From a bacterium (GTDB lineage Bacteria > SM23-31 > JAUVVT01): a stretch of DNA of 10,058 nucleotides. Location of the stretch: positions 1 through 10,058 of the forward strand of contig JAUWXV010000131.1 of assembly GCA_030616165.1 (NCBI GenBank). The letters are read 5' to 3'. A program made the translations under genes and the position numbers. Positions 1 through 7,235 of this stretch are shown piece after piece. How positions within the stretch are numbered: the first letter of the stretch is position 1; every line of letters begins with the position of its first letter. Under the pieces are notes generated by a model. That model searched no databases and was not told the DNA's origin. It saw only the letters and a program-made list of their open reading frames with translations.

Positions 1-1
1 A

Positions 2-1636
2 TCAGAAGAGGTTATCGGTAAAGGGCTCGATTTTTTACTTCCAAACAGGCAGATTGAAGATAAAGAACTGGAGTGGATTGAAGATGTTGTTTTAAAGAAT
101 AATGCTATTGTGAATCACGAAACTGAAAGGATTACAAAATCAGGGAAAAGAATCATAGCTGGGGTTACAAGAACACTTTTAAGAAATGAAAATGATGAGG
201 TAATAGGCTTTTCGGAGATAATAAAAGATATCACCGATAAGAAAAAGATAGAGGAAGAATTAAAGAACACTATAGAGGAATTATCAAAAATTAATGAAAT
301 AGCAGAATTTATTCATGGTACGCATGATGAGAATGAGATTTTAAATTTGATGCTCACTGGGGTTACTGCTGGAGAGGGATTCAGATTTAATAGAGCTTTT
401 CTTTTTCTCTACATAGAGGATAAAATGCTTCTCGAGGGCAGCAATGCAGTTGGTCCGTCAAATCCTGAAGAAGCAGGAAGAATATGGTCTGCTCTTGGAA
501 AACCGAGGTCCTTTAAAGATATATTAAACTTATATAAAGATAATGTTGATAAAACTGATATTGCTATTAAGGAGATAGTAAAAAATATAAAAATACCTAT
601 TTCCAATGAAAATAATATCCTTGTTAAATCTTTCAATACAGGTCAGCATGTAAGGGTTGAAAAGAAAAATACATCTGACCCTGAAACCTTAAATCTGTTG
701 AAAGAATTCAATACTGACCATTTTATCGTAATTCCGCTAATTGGAAGGAATAGATCAATAGGTGTTCTTGTCGTTGATAATGCAATCTCAGGTGAGAGAA
801 TTCGTGATGAGGAGATAGGGCTATTGCGGTTATTTGCATACCAATCAAGTCTTGCAATTGAGAATGCAAAACTTTACAGCAGTTTTGAAGAAAAACTGAA
901 ACTGCTTGAAGAGGCATATAATGACCTCGAGAAAAGTCAGGAAAAACTTATGCAGGCAGAGAGGCTGGCTGCGGTGGGAGAGGTAACCGCAAGAATAGCA
1001 CACGAAATCAGAAATCCTTTAGTATCAATAGGTGGATTTGCCAGAGTTATTAAAAAGGAAATCGAAAGTGGGAATATTAACTTTGAACATATCAATATCA
1101 TTATTGATGAAGTAGCAAGACTGGAGAAAATCCTTGCAAATATTGTAAGTTTTACTAAGACAACACATATTTCTGATAAAAAATTAGGGAATATCAATAA
1201 TACCATTGACAGAGCTGTTAAAATAATGAATGAGGAGTTCAATTCTCATAAGATAATAATTGAGAAATCTCTTGCAAGCAACTTACCAGAAATGTATTAT
1301 GATGACTGGGAAATCTCTCAGGTTTTTCTTAATTTGTTCAGAAATGCCATTCAGGCAATGCCTTACAGCGGAAAACTATTTTTAAGAAGTTTTTTATTTG
1401 ATAATGAAGTTAAGGTTGAGATAGAAGATACTGGAAGTGGTGTTCCTGAGAATGTGATAAGAGATATTTTTAATCCTTTCTTTACCACAAAATCAACCGG
1501 TGTTGGATTAGGGCTCACCATCTGTAAACAAATTTTATCTAATCATAACTGTAATATTGATATTAAAAGTGAATTGAATAAAGGAACCACTTTTATATTA
1601 AGTTTTTCCGTTATTAAAAACCATGTTAATGGTTAG
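2..1636 (+). CDS. Sensor histidine kinase (PAS-GAF-HisKA-HATPase), 5' end missing
   Basis: The open frame enters from the left edge (first full codon at base 2), so the true start lies upstream and 544 residues are visible. An internal GTG at 110 would begin in the middle of the PAS domain and is not the start. Visible order: the end of a PAS domain with its typical exit (FSEIIKDITDKKK, about residues 1-85), a short coiled coil, a GAF domain (about 96-296), a second coiled coil, then HisKA with the H-box AHEIRNP. The phospho-accepting His is codon 1001-1003. The ATPase domain has an N-box Asn (codon 1343), the DTGSG G1 box (from 1427), NPFFTTK, and the G2 box GVGLGL (from 1499). It should autophosphorylate in response to a ligand sensed by PAS or GAF and pass phosphate to a regulator, probably the next gene. 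No membrane segment is visible, but one may lie upstream. The family is certain; the signal is unknown. Confidence 0.95.
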   Translation, partial: SEEVIGKGLDFLLPNRQIEDKELEWIEDVVLKNNAIVNHETERITKSGKRIIAGVTRTLLRNENDEVIGFSEIIKDITDKKKIEEELKNTIEELSKINEIAEFIHGTHDENEILNLMLTGVTAGEGFRFNRAFLFLYIEDKMLLEGSNAVGPSNPEEAGRIWSALGKPRSFKDILNLYKDNVDKTDIAIKEIVKNIKIPISNENNILVKSFNTGQHVRVEKKNTSDPETLNLLKEFNTDHFIVIPLIGRNRSIGVLVVDNAISGERIRDEEIGLLRLFAYQSSLAIENAKLYSSFEEKLKLLEEAYNDLEKSQEKLMQAERLAAVGEVTARIAHEIRNPLVSIGGFARVIKKEIESGNINFEHINIIIDEVARLEKILANIVSFTKTTHISDKKLGNINNTIDRAVKIMNEEFNSHKIIIEKSLASNLPEMYYDDWEISQVFLNLFRNAIQAMPYSGKLFLRSFLFDNEVKVEIEDTGSGVPENVIRDIFNPFFTTKSTGVGLGLTICKQILSNHNCNIDIKSELNKGTTFILSFSVIKNHVNG

Positions 1637-1654
1637 TTTTTTATTATAAAAAAT

Positions 1655-1660
1655 GGAGGG
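1655..1660 (+). promoter_or_regulatory. Ribosome binding site selecting a TTG start
   Basis: GGAGGG lies six bases before TTG at 1667. Starting there gives the N-terminus MTKLLIVEDE, which is exactly where receiver domains normally begin. No ATG or GTG start gives a full domain, so the non-canonical TTG start is well supported. Confidence 0.75.
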
Positions 1661-1666
1661 ATTGAA

Positions 1667-2020
1667 TTGACAAAGTTATTAATAGTAGAAGATGAAAAAA
1701 ATCTTCGAACTCTATATAAAAATGAATTTACGGAGGAAGGATATGAAGTTTTTCTTGCAGAAGAAGGTGGAGAAGCTATAAAGATTGCTGAAAGAGAGTC
1801 TCCCAACCTGATTATTATGGATATAAGAATGCCCAATATGGATGGAATTGAGGTGATGAAAAAAATTCTTGAAAAGAATAAAGATATACCAATAATAATA
1901 AATTCAGCATACTCTGGTTATATGGACAATTTTATGAGTTGGGCTGCTAAAGCATATGTTATAAAATCTTCAGACTTATCCGAATTGAAATCAAAGGTGA
2001 GAGAATATGTCGGTGTGTAG
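1667..2020 (+). CDS. Single-domain response regulator (CheY/Spo0F-like receiver)
   Basis: The 117-residue protein is only a receiver domain, with no DNA-binding or enzymatic output. Visible landmarks are the acidic pair E8/D9, phospho-acceptor D52 in IIMDIRMPNMDG, S80 in the conserved Thr/Ser position, and K100 in YVIKSSD. It starts 30 bases after the kinase stop, so it is very likely co-transcribed with that kinase and is its phosphorylation target. A lone receiver works either by binding a partner protein or as a relay to a phosphotransferase; neither partner is in the window. The segment NFMSWAAKAYVIKSSDLSELK resembles a receiver subgroup common in deltaproteobacteria-like genomes (recalled, not searched). 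Confidence 0.93.
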   Translation: MTKLLIVEDEKNLRTLYKNEFTEEGYEVFLAEEGGEAIKIAERESPNLIIMDIRMPNMDGIEVMKKILEKNKDIPIIINSAYSGYMDNFMSWAAKAYVIKSSDLSELKSKVREYVGV

Positions 2021-2150
2021 ATTATTCATTCCCTTTTAAATCTATCTTTAGCATATATATCTTTGTTTATCTAATTTAATATGCTGAAATATTAGGATAT
2101 TATTGAGTAATCACAATTCAACTAAATAATGCAAATTTATTAGCCGCACT

Positions 2151-2196
2151 TCATATAACATTTCAATAATTATATGATTCTAATTTTTCTTTTTTT
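2151..2196 (+). terminator. Weak AT-rich terminator-like hairpin
   Basis: TCATATAA (2151-2158) pairs with TTATATGA (2170-2177) across an 11-base loop, followed by a T-rich stretch from about 2184 to 2196. The stem has only two G-C-type pairs and the loop is long, so this may be a weak terminator for the kinase-regulator transcript or a chance pairing in AT-rich DNA. Confidence 0.25.
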
Positions 2197-2253
2197 ACAA
2201 TTTTTATTTAAATTGGTAAAAAATAAAAATTTATCGGAAATATAAAAAAAATA

Positions 2254-2282
2254 TTGACATAGTTGTAAAATTTTATTACATT
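2254..2282 (+). promoter_or_regulatory. Sigma-70-type promoter candidate for the peptidoglycan operon
   Basis: A perfect TTGACA (2254-2259) is followed after 17 bases by TACATT (2277-2282), which matches TATAAT at four of six positions. Transcription would start near 2289, giving a leader of about 125 bases before the gene at 2415. The perfect -35 box and ideal spacing make this the best promoter in the gap, though AT-rich DNA produces many look-alikes. Confidence 0.5.
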
Positions 2283-2305
2283 TAGAGAAATTAATAATTA
2301 TTGTG

Positions 2306-2337
2306 ATTTTAAAAAATTTTTTCATATTTTTTAAAAT
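2306..2337. repeat. Perfect 12-bp AT-only inverted repeat in the leader
   Basis: ATTTTAAAAAAT (2306-2317) and its exact reverse complement ATTTTTTAAAAT (2326-2337) are separated by eight bases. It lies just downstream of the predicted transcription start. It could fold as a weak RNA hairpin or simply reflect base composition. Confidence 0.4.
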
Positions 2338-2338
2338 A

Positions 2339-2357
2339 TAAATTTGATTCAAATTTA
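2339..2357. repeat. 19-bp inverted repeat, possible operator
   Basis: TAAATTTG (2339-2346) and CAAATTTA (2350-2357) are perfect inverted arms around the three bases ATT. The size and symmetry suit a dimeric regulator site, and it lies between the predicted promoter and the first gene of the operon. No known operator is recognised. Confidence 0.3.
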
Positions 2358-2414
2358 ATTGAGGATTATTAAAGGGCTTTCTTTATATCACAGGTAATTT
2401 GGTTTAAATTAATT

Positions 2415-3437
2415 ATGAGAGAAATAAAATATTCAGTTTTAGTATTCATTATTATTCTTATATCTTTTGGATTGTCAAAAGAATCTGCAATACTTTCTCA
2501 AGAATTTAAAAAAGTAGATTTAATTAATTATGGGGATTTATATAATAATGATAAGATACCTTATAATCTAATGTTTATGAATCGGGATGATTCCCCTTAC
2601 GCGATTCTTGCAGAGAAATCATCCCAGATGTTATACCTTTACTCAATAGAAGATAAGCCGAGACTTCTAAATATCTATTCGTGTTCTACTGGTAGGGTTA
2701 CCGGGAATAAAAAGGAGATTGGTGATCACAAGACTCCTGAAGGTATATATTATTTCGAGGGGATTAAAGAGGGTGAGGAACTTCCAGAGGAATATGGAGT
2801 TCGGGCTTTTGTAATGAATTATCCCAATAAGTTTGACAGATTGGAGCAGAAAAATGGGTATGGAATCTGGCTTCATGCTACCAATGAACCAGACCGTGCT
2901 AAATTGCCAAATAATACTAAAGGTTGTATAATTGTTAATAATGAAGATATGATAGATTTATCAAATTATATCTCCCTTAACAAAACTCCTATAATTGTCG
3001 AAAAGGATATTGTATATTTGTATCATGAGCAGACTTCTGATTATAAGAACGAAGTAAAAATGTTTATAGATAAATGGCTTGAGAATTGGGAGAATAGAGA
3101 TATAAATGAATACATGGAAAATTATTCTAAATATTTTTATTCTCAAAAGAAAAATTGGAAAAAATGGAGAAATTATAAGAGAAAATTGTTTAATAGATAT
3201 TCCTGGATTAATGTAGAGGTTGAGGATTTAAGTATTTTAATAAAAGAGAATAACTATATTATAAATTTCAAGCAGAAATTTATTTCTAATCAATATTTGG
3301 ACCAAGGAATTAAAAGACTTTATATATGCAAAAATAATAGGAAATTTGAAATTATCGGAGAAGAATGGAAACCAGGTCCAGATGTGCCGATTTTTGCGGA
3401 AAGAAATGAAGAAGAGGTAATGTCAAATGGAAGATGA
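2415..3437 (+). CDS. Exported YkuD-family L,D-transpeptidase/carboxypeptidase, Csd6/Pgp2-like
   Basis: The 340-residue protein starts with a signal sequence or anchor (residues 5-20 are hydrophobic). The YkuD catalytic domain spans about 61-197. It has GDHKTPEG (103-110) and the active-site pair H154 (IWLHATNEP) and C171 (TKGCIIVNN), the catalytic cysteine that attacks the stem-peptide mDAP-D-Ala bond. The C-terminal part (about 208-318), with FIDKWLENWENRDINEYMENYS, resembles the NTF2-like tail of Helicobacter Csd6 and Campylobacter Pgp2, which trim tetrapeptides to tripeptides. The protein may therefore be an L,D-carboxypeptidase rather than a cross-linker; sequence alone cannot decide. It is the first gene of a four-gene run and overlaps the next by 11 bases. 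There is no clear Shine-Dalgarno before 2415, but the signal sequence supports this start. Confidence 0.88.
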   Translation: MREIKYSVLVFIIILISFGLSKESAILSQEFKKVDLINYGDLYNNDKIPYNLMFMNRDDSPYAILAEKSSQMLYLYSIEDKPRLLNIYSCSTGRVTGNKKEIGDHKTPEGIYYFEGIKEGEELPEEYGVRAFVMNYPNKFDRLEQKNGYGIWLHATNEPDRAKLPNNTKGCIIVNNEDMIDLSNYISLNKTPIIVEKDIVYLYHEQTSDYKNEVKMFIDKWLENWENRDINEYMENYSKYFYSQKKNWKKWRNYKRKLFNRYSWINVEVEDLSILIKENNYIINFKQKFISNQYLDQGIKRLYICKNNRKFEIIGEEWKPGPDVPIFAERNEEEVMSNGR

Positions 3438-4206
3438 TGTATTAACTATAATGTTTGTAAGACAGAGTGGGAAGATAAGGTCTATAAAATTGGAGATAAA
3501 AAAACTCTTTTTTCTTGCAGCAGGATTAGTTTCACTTATACTGGCTTTTGTCGGATTAATGTATGGATATATATATATTTATCGTGAGAATAGTAACTTG
3601 CTTGCAATGGTTGAAAAGATAGAAAAGGCTGAAATAGCAATTCCTTATGAAGAAGTTTCAAAACAGGGGATTTCAGAAGAAGGTGCAGGAGGCGAAATTG
3701 TAAAATTACAAGTGATTGATGAAGAAGCCAAGGAAAAAATAGTTGAAGGTACCCAGAAAGAAATTGTTGAAAATCTCGATGGTAGACTTATTAATATTTT
3801 TTCCACTGATTCAGATTCTTACAAGGTCACAATAGAGGATTTTAAAGTAGAAAAAAGTGATAAGATGTCTGGGATAAGGGTTATATTCAAAATCGTTAAT
3901 GTAAATCAGGTTTCAAAAATTATAGGATTTTGGGCAATAGTTGGAGAAAATAAAAAGAAAAATGCTATTTTTAAGAGAAGTTACCCCAAAACTTTCATAA
4001 ATACTAGGGGTGAAATAGTAAATAATAAAAATGCAAGCCTTGTATCTGCTACCTGGTTTTCAATTGAAAGACTTAAGCCTGTTACAGGGCAGTTGGAATT
4101 TGATAATGAATTTGATGAATATAATGCTATTTACATATATATATATTCAATAAAAGGTGATTTATTATTACAAAGTAAATTTAACAGATGGAGACTAACA
4201 ACATAG
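3427..4206 (+). CDS. Unrecognised single-pass membrane protein with extracytoplasmic domain
   Basis: I do not recognise this 259-residue protein as a named family. It begins with a short cytoplasmic stretch containing FVRQSGKIRSIKLEIKK, then one membrane helix (about 27-52). A charged, low-complexity linker rich in E and K (about 60-115) follows, and then a predicted beta-rich domain (about 118-257) ending in alternating YIYIYIYSIKG strands. The N-terminal layout (a short basic tail running into a helix) recalls the membrane anchors of some M23-peptidase proteins, but no catalytic motif is present. GAGG at 3413-3416 lies about ten bases before the ATG. The gene overlaps the upstream enzyme by 11 bases and ends three bases before the M99-like gene. 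Tight coupling to two wall-editing enzymes suggests an anchor, scaffold or regulator for them; this is inference from position. Confidence 0.85.
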   Translation: MEDDVLTIMFVRQSGKIRSIKLEIKKLFFLAAGLVSLILAFVGLMYGYIYIYRENSNLLAMVEKIEKAEIAIPYEEVSKQGISEEGAGGEIVKLQVIDEEAKEKIVEGTQKEIVENLDGRLINIFSTDSDSYKVTIEDFKVEKSDKMSGIRVIFKIVNVNQVSKIIGFWAIVGENKKKNAIFKRSYPKTFINTRGEIVNNKNASLVSATWFSIERLKPVTGQLEFDNEFDEYNAIYIYIYSIKGDLLLQSKFNRWRLTT

Positions 4207-4209
4207 TTT

Positions 4210-6138
4210 ATGATGAAATATTATGTCTCTTCGAAAAAATCTCGCGTATCTTCCTCTATTTTGTTTTTTTTAAACTTATTCCGTTTAACAAAAAATATCG
4301 GTAAAATCTCTTCAAAGGCAATATTTAATATTTTATTATTTTTAATAATCTTTTCTGGTAGTGATTTAATATTATTTGGCAGTGGTGAAAGATTCAAAAG
4401 AGATGTTCTGTTTGAAAATACAGAATATGAGTTTAATATTTATTATATTTATGGGAGCGAAAAAGGTAATACTATGCTGATTATTGGTGGGATGCATAAT
4501 GAGCCCGGAGGATATTTGACTGCAGATGAATATGTTAATATTTCTTTAGAAAAAGGGAATCTGATAGTTGTTCCGAGAGCCAATTTTAATACAATTGTTC
4601 ACGACCAAAGAGGAATTAACGGAGATATGAATCGTAAATTTGCACAGAATGAAAAACCAAGAGATTATGATGAAATTATTGTTGAAAACATTAAACAATT
4701 GATGGCTGAAAGTGATGTAGTTTTAAATCTTCACGAAGGAAGTGGTTTTTACATAGAAACTTATGTAGATAAATTAAGAAATCCTATGCGTTTTGGTCAG
4801 TCAATTATTGCTGACAGCGATATATATTATTCAAATAAAAATAACGATAATATAAATCTTGAGGAATTGGCAAAGGAAATACTGAATACGGTGAACAAAA
4901 AAATAAAAGACGAAAAATACTATTTTCGATTTAATAATCACCGCACTTCAGAAGAAGACTCTCCACATAAGGAACAGAGACTTTCTGCTACATATTACGC
5001 CCTCACTAATCTTGAAATCCCTGCTTTTGGGATAGAAGTTTCGCAAGAACTTCCAAATATGGAAATGAAAATTAAACATATGAGTTGGGTTATAAATGAA
5101 TTTATGAGCGAATTTAATATTATTCCTGAATATCCGGGAGCTTATATTGATGAACCGGTTTTGAAATTTATAAATGTTTCGATAAATAATCAGGTTCCAA
5201 TAAGTTTGAAAAATAATGAAACTTTTTATGTTAATCCGGGCGATGAGATTGAAATCACTTATGTAGAGACAAATTACAATAGAGGAATTTCGATAGATAT
5301 AGAGGGTTATGGAGGGATTCAGGATTTCAAAAAAAGATTCAAAGTTGATAAAAATGCAAGAATAGATGTCAAGAAAGATAAATATAATTGCGGGTCAGTA
5401 CATATGGTCTTAAAAAGAGAAATTAAAGAAACAACCGATGAAATAAGTTTAAGTGAGGATTATTTCTTGATTGATATAAATAATAATAGATTAGTATTTT
5501 TTCCAGAAGAAGAGATAAAAATTGTAAGAGGAGATGAGATAAAAATAATAGATATATCTCCATCGTTAAAAAGTCACGGTAGTATAAGTGTAAATTTTTA
5601 TGGTTATGAACCACCTGATAAATCTGCTGAAGATAGGGGATATGTTATTAATACTCAGAAAGATTTGCTACCTTTTTATTCCTTAGATAAGAAAGGTGAA
5701 AAGTATGAAATCAGAATAGAAAGGAGAGAAGGAGGTGTTTTTGAAATATTTGAAAAGGTTTATGTTAACGTAGTTGAACCGAAACTTGAATATATTATTT
5801 TAATATTGAATGAAGATAAAAAACTATGGTTTTACAATGGTGAAGTTTTAAATTTATCTTATAATGATTATTTAAAAATAGTTGATGTAAAGTCGAATAT
5901 TCCAAGTGATGATGAATTTGGCGTAAAGGTTAATTTTTATGGATTTGTTGGTAGAGGGGATGGAAATGATATGAATATGGAGATTAGATTAGATGATAGT
6001 CTTTTGAAAAATTACTCTGTATTGGAGAAGGGTGAAAGATATGAGATACGGATTTCAAGGGGGAATAATATATTTGGAAAGATATATGTTGACCTTTCTC
6101 CAAAGAATGTAACTAATGTTGATTTTATTGAAAATTAG
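4210..6138 (+). CDS. M14/M99-like zinc carboxypeptidase (Csd4/Pgp1-like) with repeated C-terminal domains
   Basis: The 642-residue protein has a long basic N-region and a hydrophobic segment (37-56) that should export or anchor it. The peptidase part (about 65-305) has GGMHNEPGG (93-101, first zinc site), DMNRKF with substrate-binding-type R142, NLHEGSGFY with zinc ligand H175, and AFGIEVSQ with catalytic-type E276. The EPGG, LHEGSG and closing E-V-S pattern point to the M99 group, whose members Csd4 and Pgp1 remove mDAP from uncross-linked tripeptides. The first zinc motif is odd: the Gln or His normally three residues before the Glu is M95, and H96 lies only two before E98. After residue 317 come three related beta-rich modules (about 317-403, 417-524 and 528-631). 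It starts three bases after the previous stop, so translation is probably coupled. Fold assignment is firm, substrate less so. Confidence 0.85.
   Translation: MMKYYVSSKKSRVSSSILFFLNLFRLTKNIGKISSKAIFNILLFLIIFSGSDLILFGSGERFKRDVLFENTEYEFNIYYIYGSEKGNTMLIIGGMHNEPGGYLTADEYVNISLEKGNLIVVPRANFNTIVHDQRGINGDMNRKFAQNEKPRDYDEIIVENIKQLMAESDVVLNLHEGSGFYIETYVDKLRNPMRFGQSIIADSDIYYSNKNNDNINLEELAKEILNTVNKKIKDEKYYFRFNNHRTSEEDSPHKEQRLSATYYALTNLEIPAFGIEVSQELPNMEMKIKHMSWVINEFMSEFNIIPEYPGAYIDEPVLKFINVSINNQVPISLKNNETFYVNPGDEIEITYVETNYNRGISIDIEGYGGIQDFKKRFKVDKNARIDVKKDKYNCGSVHMVLKREIKETTDEISLSEDYFLIDINNNRLVFFPEEEIKIVRGDEIKIIDISPSLKSHGSISVNFYGYEPPDKSAEDRGYVINTQKDLLPFYSLDKKGEKYEIRIERREGGVFEIFEKVYVNVVEPKLEYIILILNEDKKLWFYNGEVLNLSYNDYLKIVDVKSNIPSDDEFGVKVNFYGFVGRGDGNDMNMEIRLDDSLLKNYSVLEKGERYEIRISRGNNIFGKIYVDLSPKNVTNVDFIEN
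5458..6102 (+). repeat. Tandem protein-level repeat: modules 2 and 3 of the M99-like protein
   Basis: Residues 417-524 and 528-631 align as repeats. Both carry VNFYG followed by Y or F, then a spacer, YSL/YSV, KGE-K/R-YEIRI-x-R, and a closing K-V/I-YV strand. The earlier module at 317-403 is a more diverged relative, with IDIEGYGGIQD in the VNFYGY position. The similarity is at protein level and the DNA copies have drifted, so this is an old duplication. Such modules usually bind glycans, proteins or wall material; the role here is unknown. Confidence 0.65.
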
Positions 6139-6161
6139 AATCTTATTATAGAAGGGATAAA

Positions 6162-7112
6162 ATGTATTATATTGGGATTGACCTGGGAGGCACCAAGATA
6201 TTTGCTGGTGTGGTTAGCTCAGAAGGTAAGGTTATAAAGAAAATGATGGTTTTGACACACAGGCACAGACCTTGGGAGGAAATTGGTGATGAGATTGTAA
6301 ATTGTACAAAAAATGTTGTTAAATCTGCTGGTCTTAAGCTCTCTGATATTAAGGGAATTGGGATTGGCTGTCCAGGAGCTATATCTCGCGATAGAGAAAC
6401 GATATTCATTGCACCCAACCTTCATTGGAAGAATGTTCCTTTCAGGAAGTATCTTTATTCTAAAATAAATATTCCTGTAAGGTTAGAGAATGATGTTAAT
6501 TTAGGGACTCTCGGAGTGAGCTACTTTGGGGAAGGGAAAGGTGTTTCTTCACTGATAGGGATTTTTGTCGGCACTGGAATTGGTGCAGGGATAATTATAA
6601 ACGGGGATTTGCATATCGGATATAACGGCACTGCTGCCGAGTTTGGGCATATGGTAATTGACATTGATGGATATAAATGTGGCTGCGGTAACAGGGGGTG
6701 CTGGGAAACGCTTGCTTCAAGGATTGCCATTAACAGAAAAATTGACGAATATATTGAAAAAGAGGGTAAAAATAATGAAGTAAGCAGGCTCTTTAGCCGA
6801 ATGAAAAATAAAGGAAAGGCTATGATAGAAGGGTATAAAATGGGATTGGATGTAGTTGTAGAAGCCGTTGATGAGTCAAGTAAGTTCATAGGAATCGGCT
6901 TAGGAAATATAATGACTATGTTTAATCCTGAAATGATTGCTTTAGGAGGAGGGATTATTGATGATTTAGGAGAGTTTATGATACCCATTATAAAAAAAAC
7001 AGTAAAGAAATATGCAATTACTGGTTCTACTAAAGGAGTTAAAGTTGTCCATACCTCATTGGGAAGTGATGCTATTATGCTGGGAGCAGCTGCTTTGGCT
7101 ATGAAAGGATAA
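6162..7112 (+). CDS. ROK-family sugar kinase (glucokinase-like)
   Basis: The 316-residue protein is a full-length ROK kinase. It has the phosphate-binding DLGGTK (7-12), the catalytic Asp D111 in ENDVN, a second phosphate loop GTGIGAGIIING (137-148), and EFGHMVID with E160 and zinc-type H163. The ROK zinc knuckle CGCGNRGCWE follows, with C173, C175 and C180. It should use ATP to phosphorylate a hexose in the cytoplasm. Glucose is the default guess, but ROK enzymes also phosphorylate N-acetylglucosamine or N-acetylmannosamine, and the surrounding wall-recycling genes make an amino sugar plausible. GAAGGG (6151-6156) lies five bases before the ATG. The gene follows the M99-like gene by 23 bases, so it is probably in the same operon. 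There is no N-terminal helix-turn-helix, so it is an enzyme and not a ROK repressor. Confidence 0.93.
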   Translation: MYYIGIDLGGTKIFAGVVSSEGKVIKKMMVLTHRHRPWEEIGDEIVNCTKNVVKSAGLKLSDIKGIGIGCPGAISRDRETIFIAPNLHWKNVPFRKYLYSKINIPVRLENDVNLGTLGVSYFGEGKGVSSLIGIFVGTGIGAGIIINGDLHIGYNGTAAEFGHMVIDIDGYKCGCGNRGCWETLASRIAINRKIDEYIEKEGKNNEVSRLFSRMKNKGKAMIEGYKMGLDVVVEAVDESSKFIGIGLGNIMTMFNPEMIALGGGIIDDLGEFMIPIIKKTVKKYAITGSTKGVKVVHTSLGSDAIMLGAAALAMKG

Positions 7113-7235
7113 AAATTTTAATTATAATTCATATATTTACCAAAGTTTGTTATTCTAAGTTTTTATTTAAAGAATCATTATATTTAAAGATGTTTAGATT
7201 AATAAAATATGACAAACCTTGATTTTTTTTGTAGT

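Larger units (their letters stand above)
2021..2414. other. Gene-free AT-rich intergenic region
   Basis: About 394 bases separate the regulator from the L,D-transpeptidase-like gene. No credible coding frame is seen; a short reverse-strand open frame at 2170-2352 is low-complexity. The region holds a weak terminator-like hairpin (2151-2196), a promoter candidate (2254-2282) and two inverted repeats (2306-2337 and 2339-2357). The first 130 bases show nothing recognisable. Confidence 0.6.

Noticed and set aside
110-112. GTG as the start of the histidine kinase
   Set aside because: The frame is open from base 2 and the upstream codons read as a continuing PAS domain (VIGKGLDFLLP), so the gene begins outside the window.
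2170-2352. Reverse-strand open frame in the AT-rich gap
   Set aside because: Its translation is low-complexity (I, K, N, F) as random AT-rich DNA gives, and it covers the promoter candidate and inverted repeats.
6521-6988. Reverse-strand open frame of 155 codons inside the ROK kinase gene
   Set aside because: It lies entirely opposite a gene with all ROK motifs, is rich in I, P and S as expected of an antisense shadow, and has no recognisable domain.
7142-7220. Long-range pairing of AAGTTTGT (near 7144) with ACAAACCTT (near 7212) as a structured RNA
   Set aside because: The match needs a bulge, the intervening DNA shows no further supporting helices, and chance pairing is likely in AT-rich sequence.
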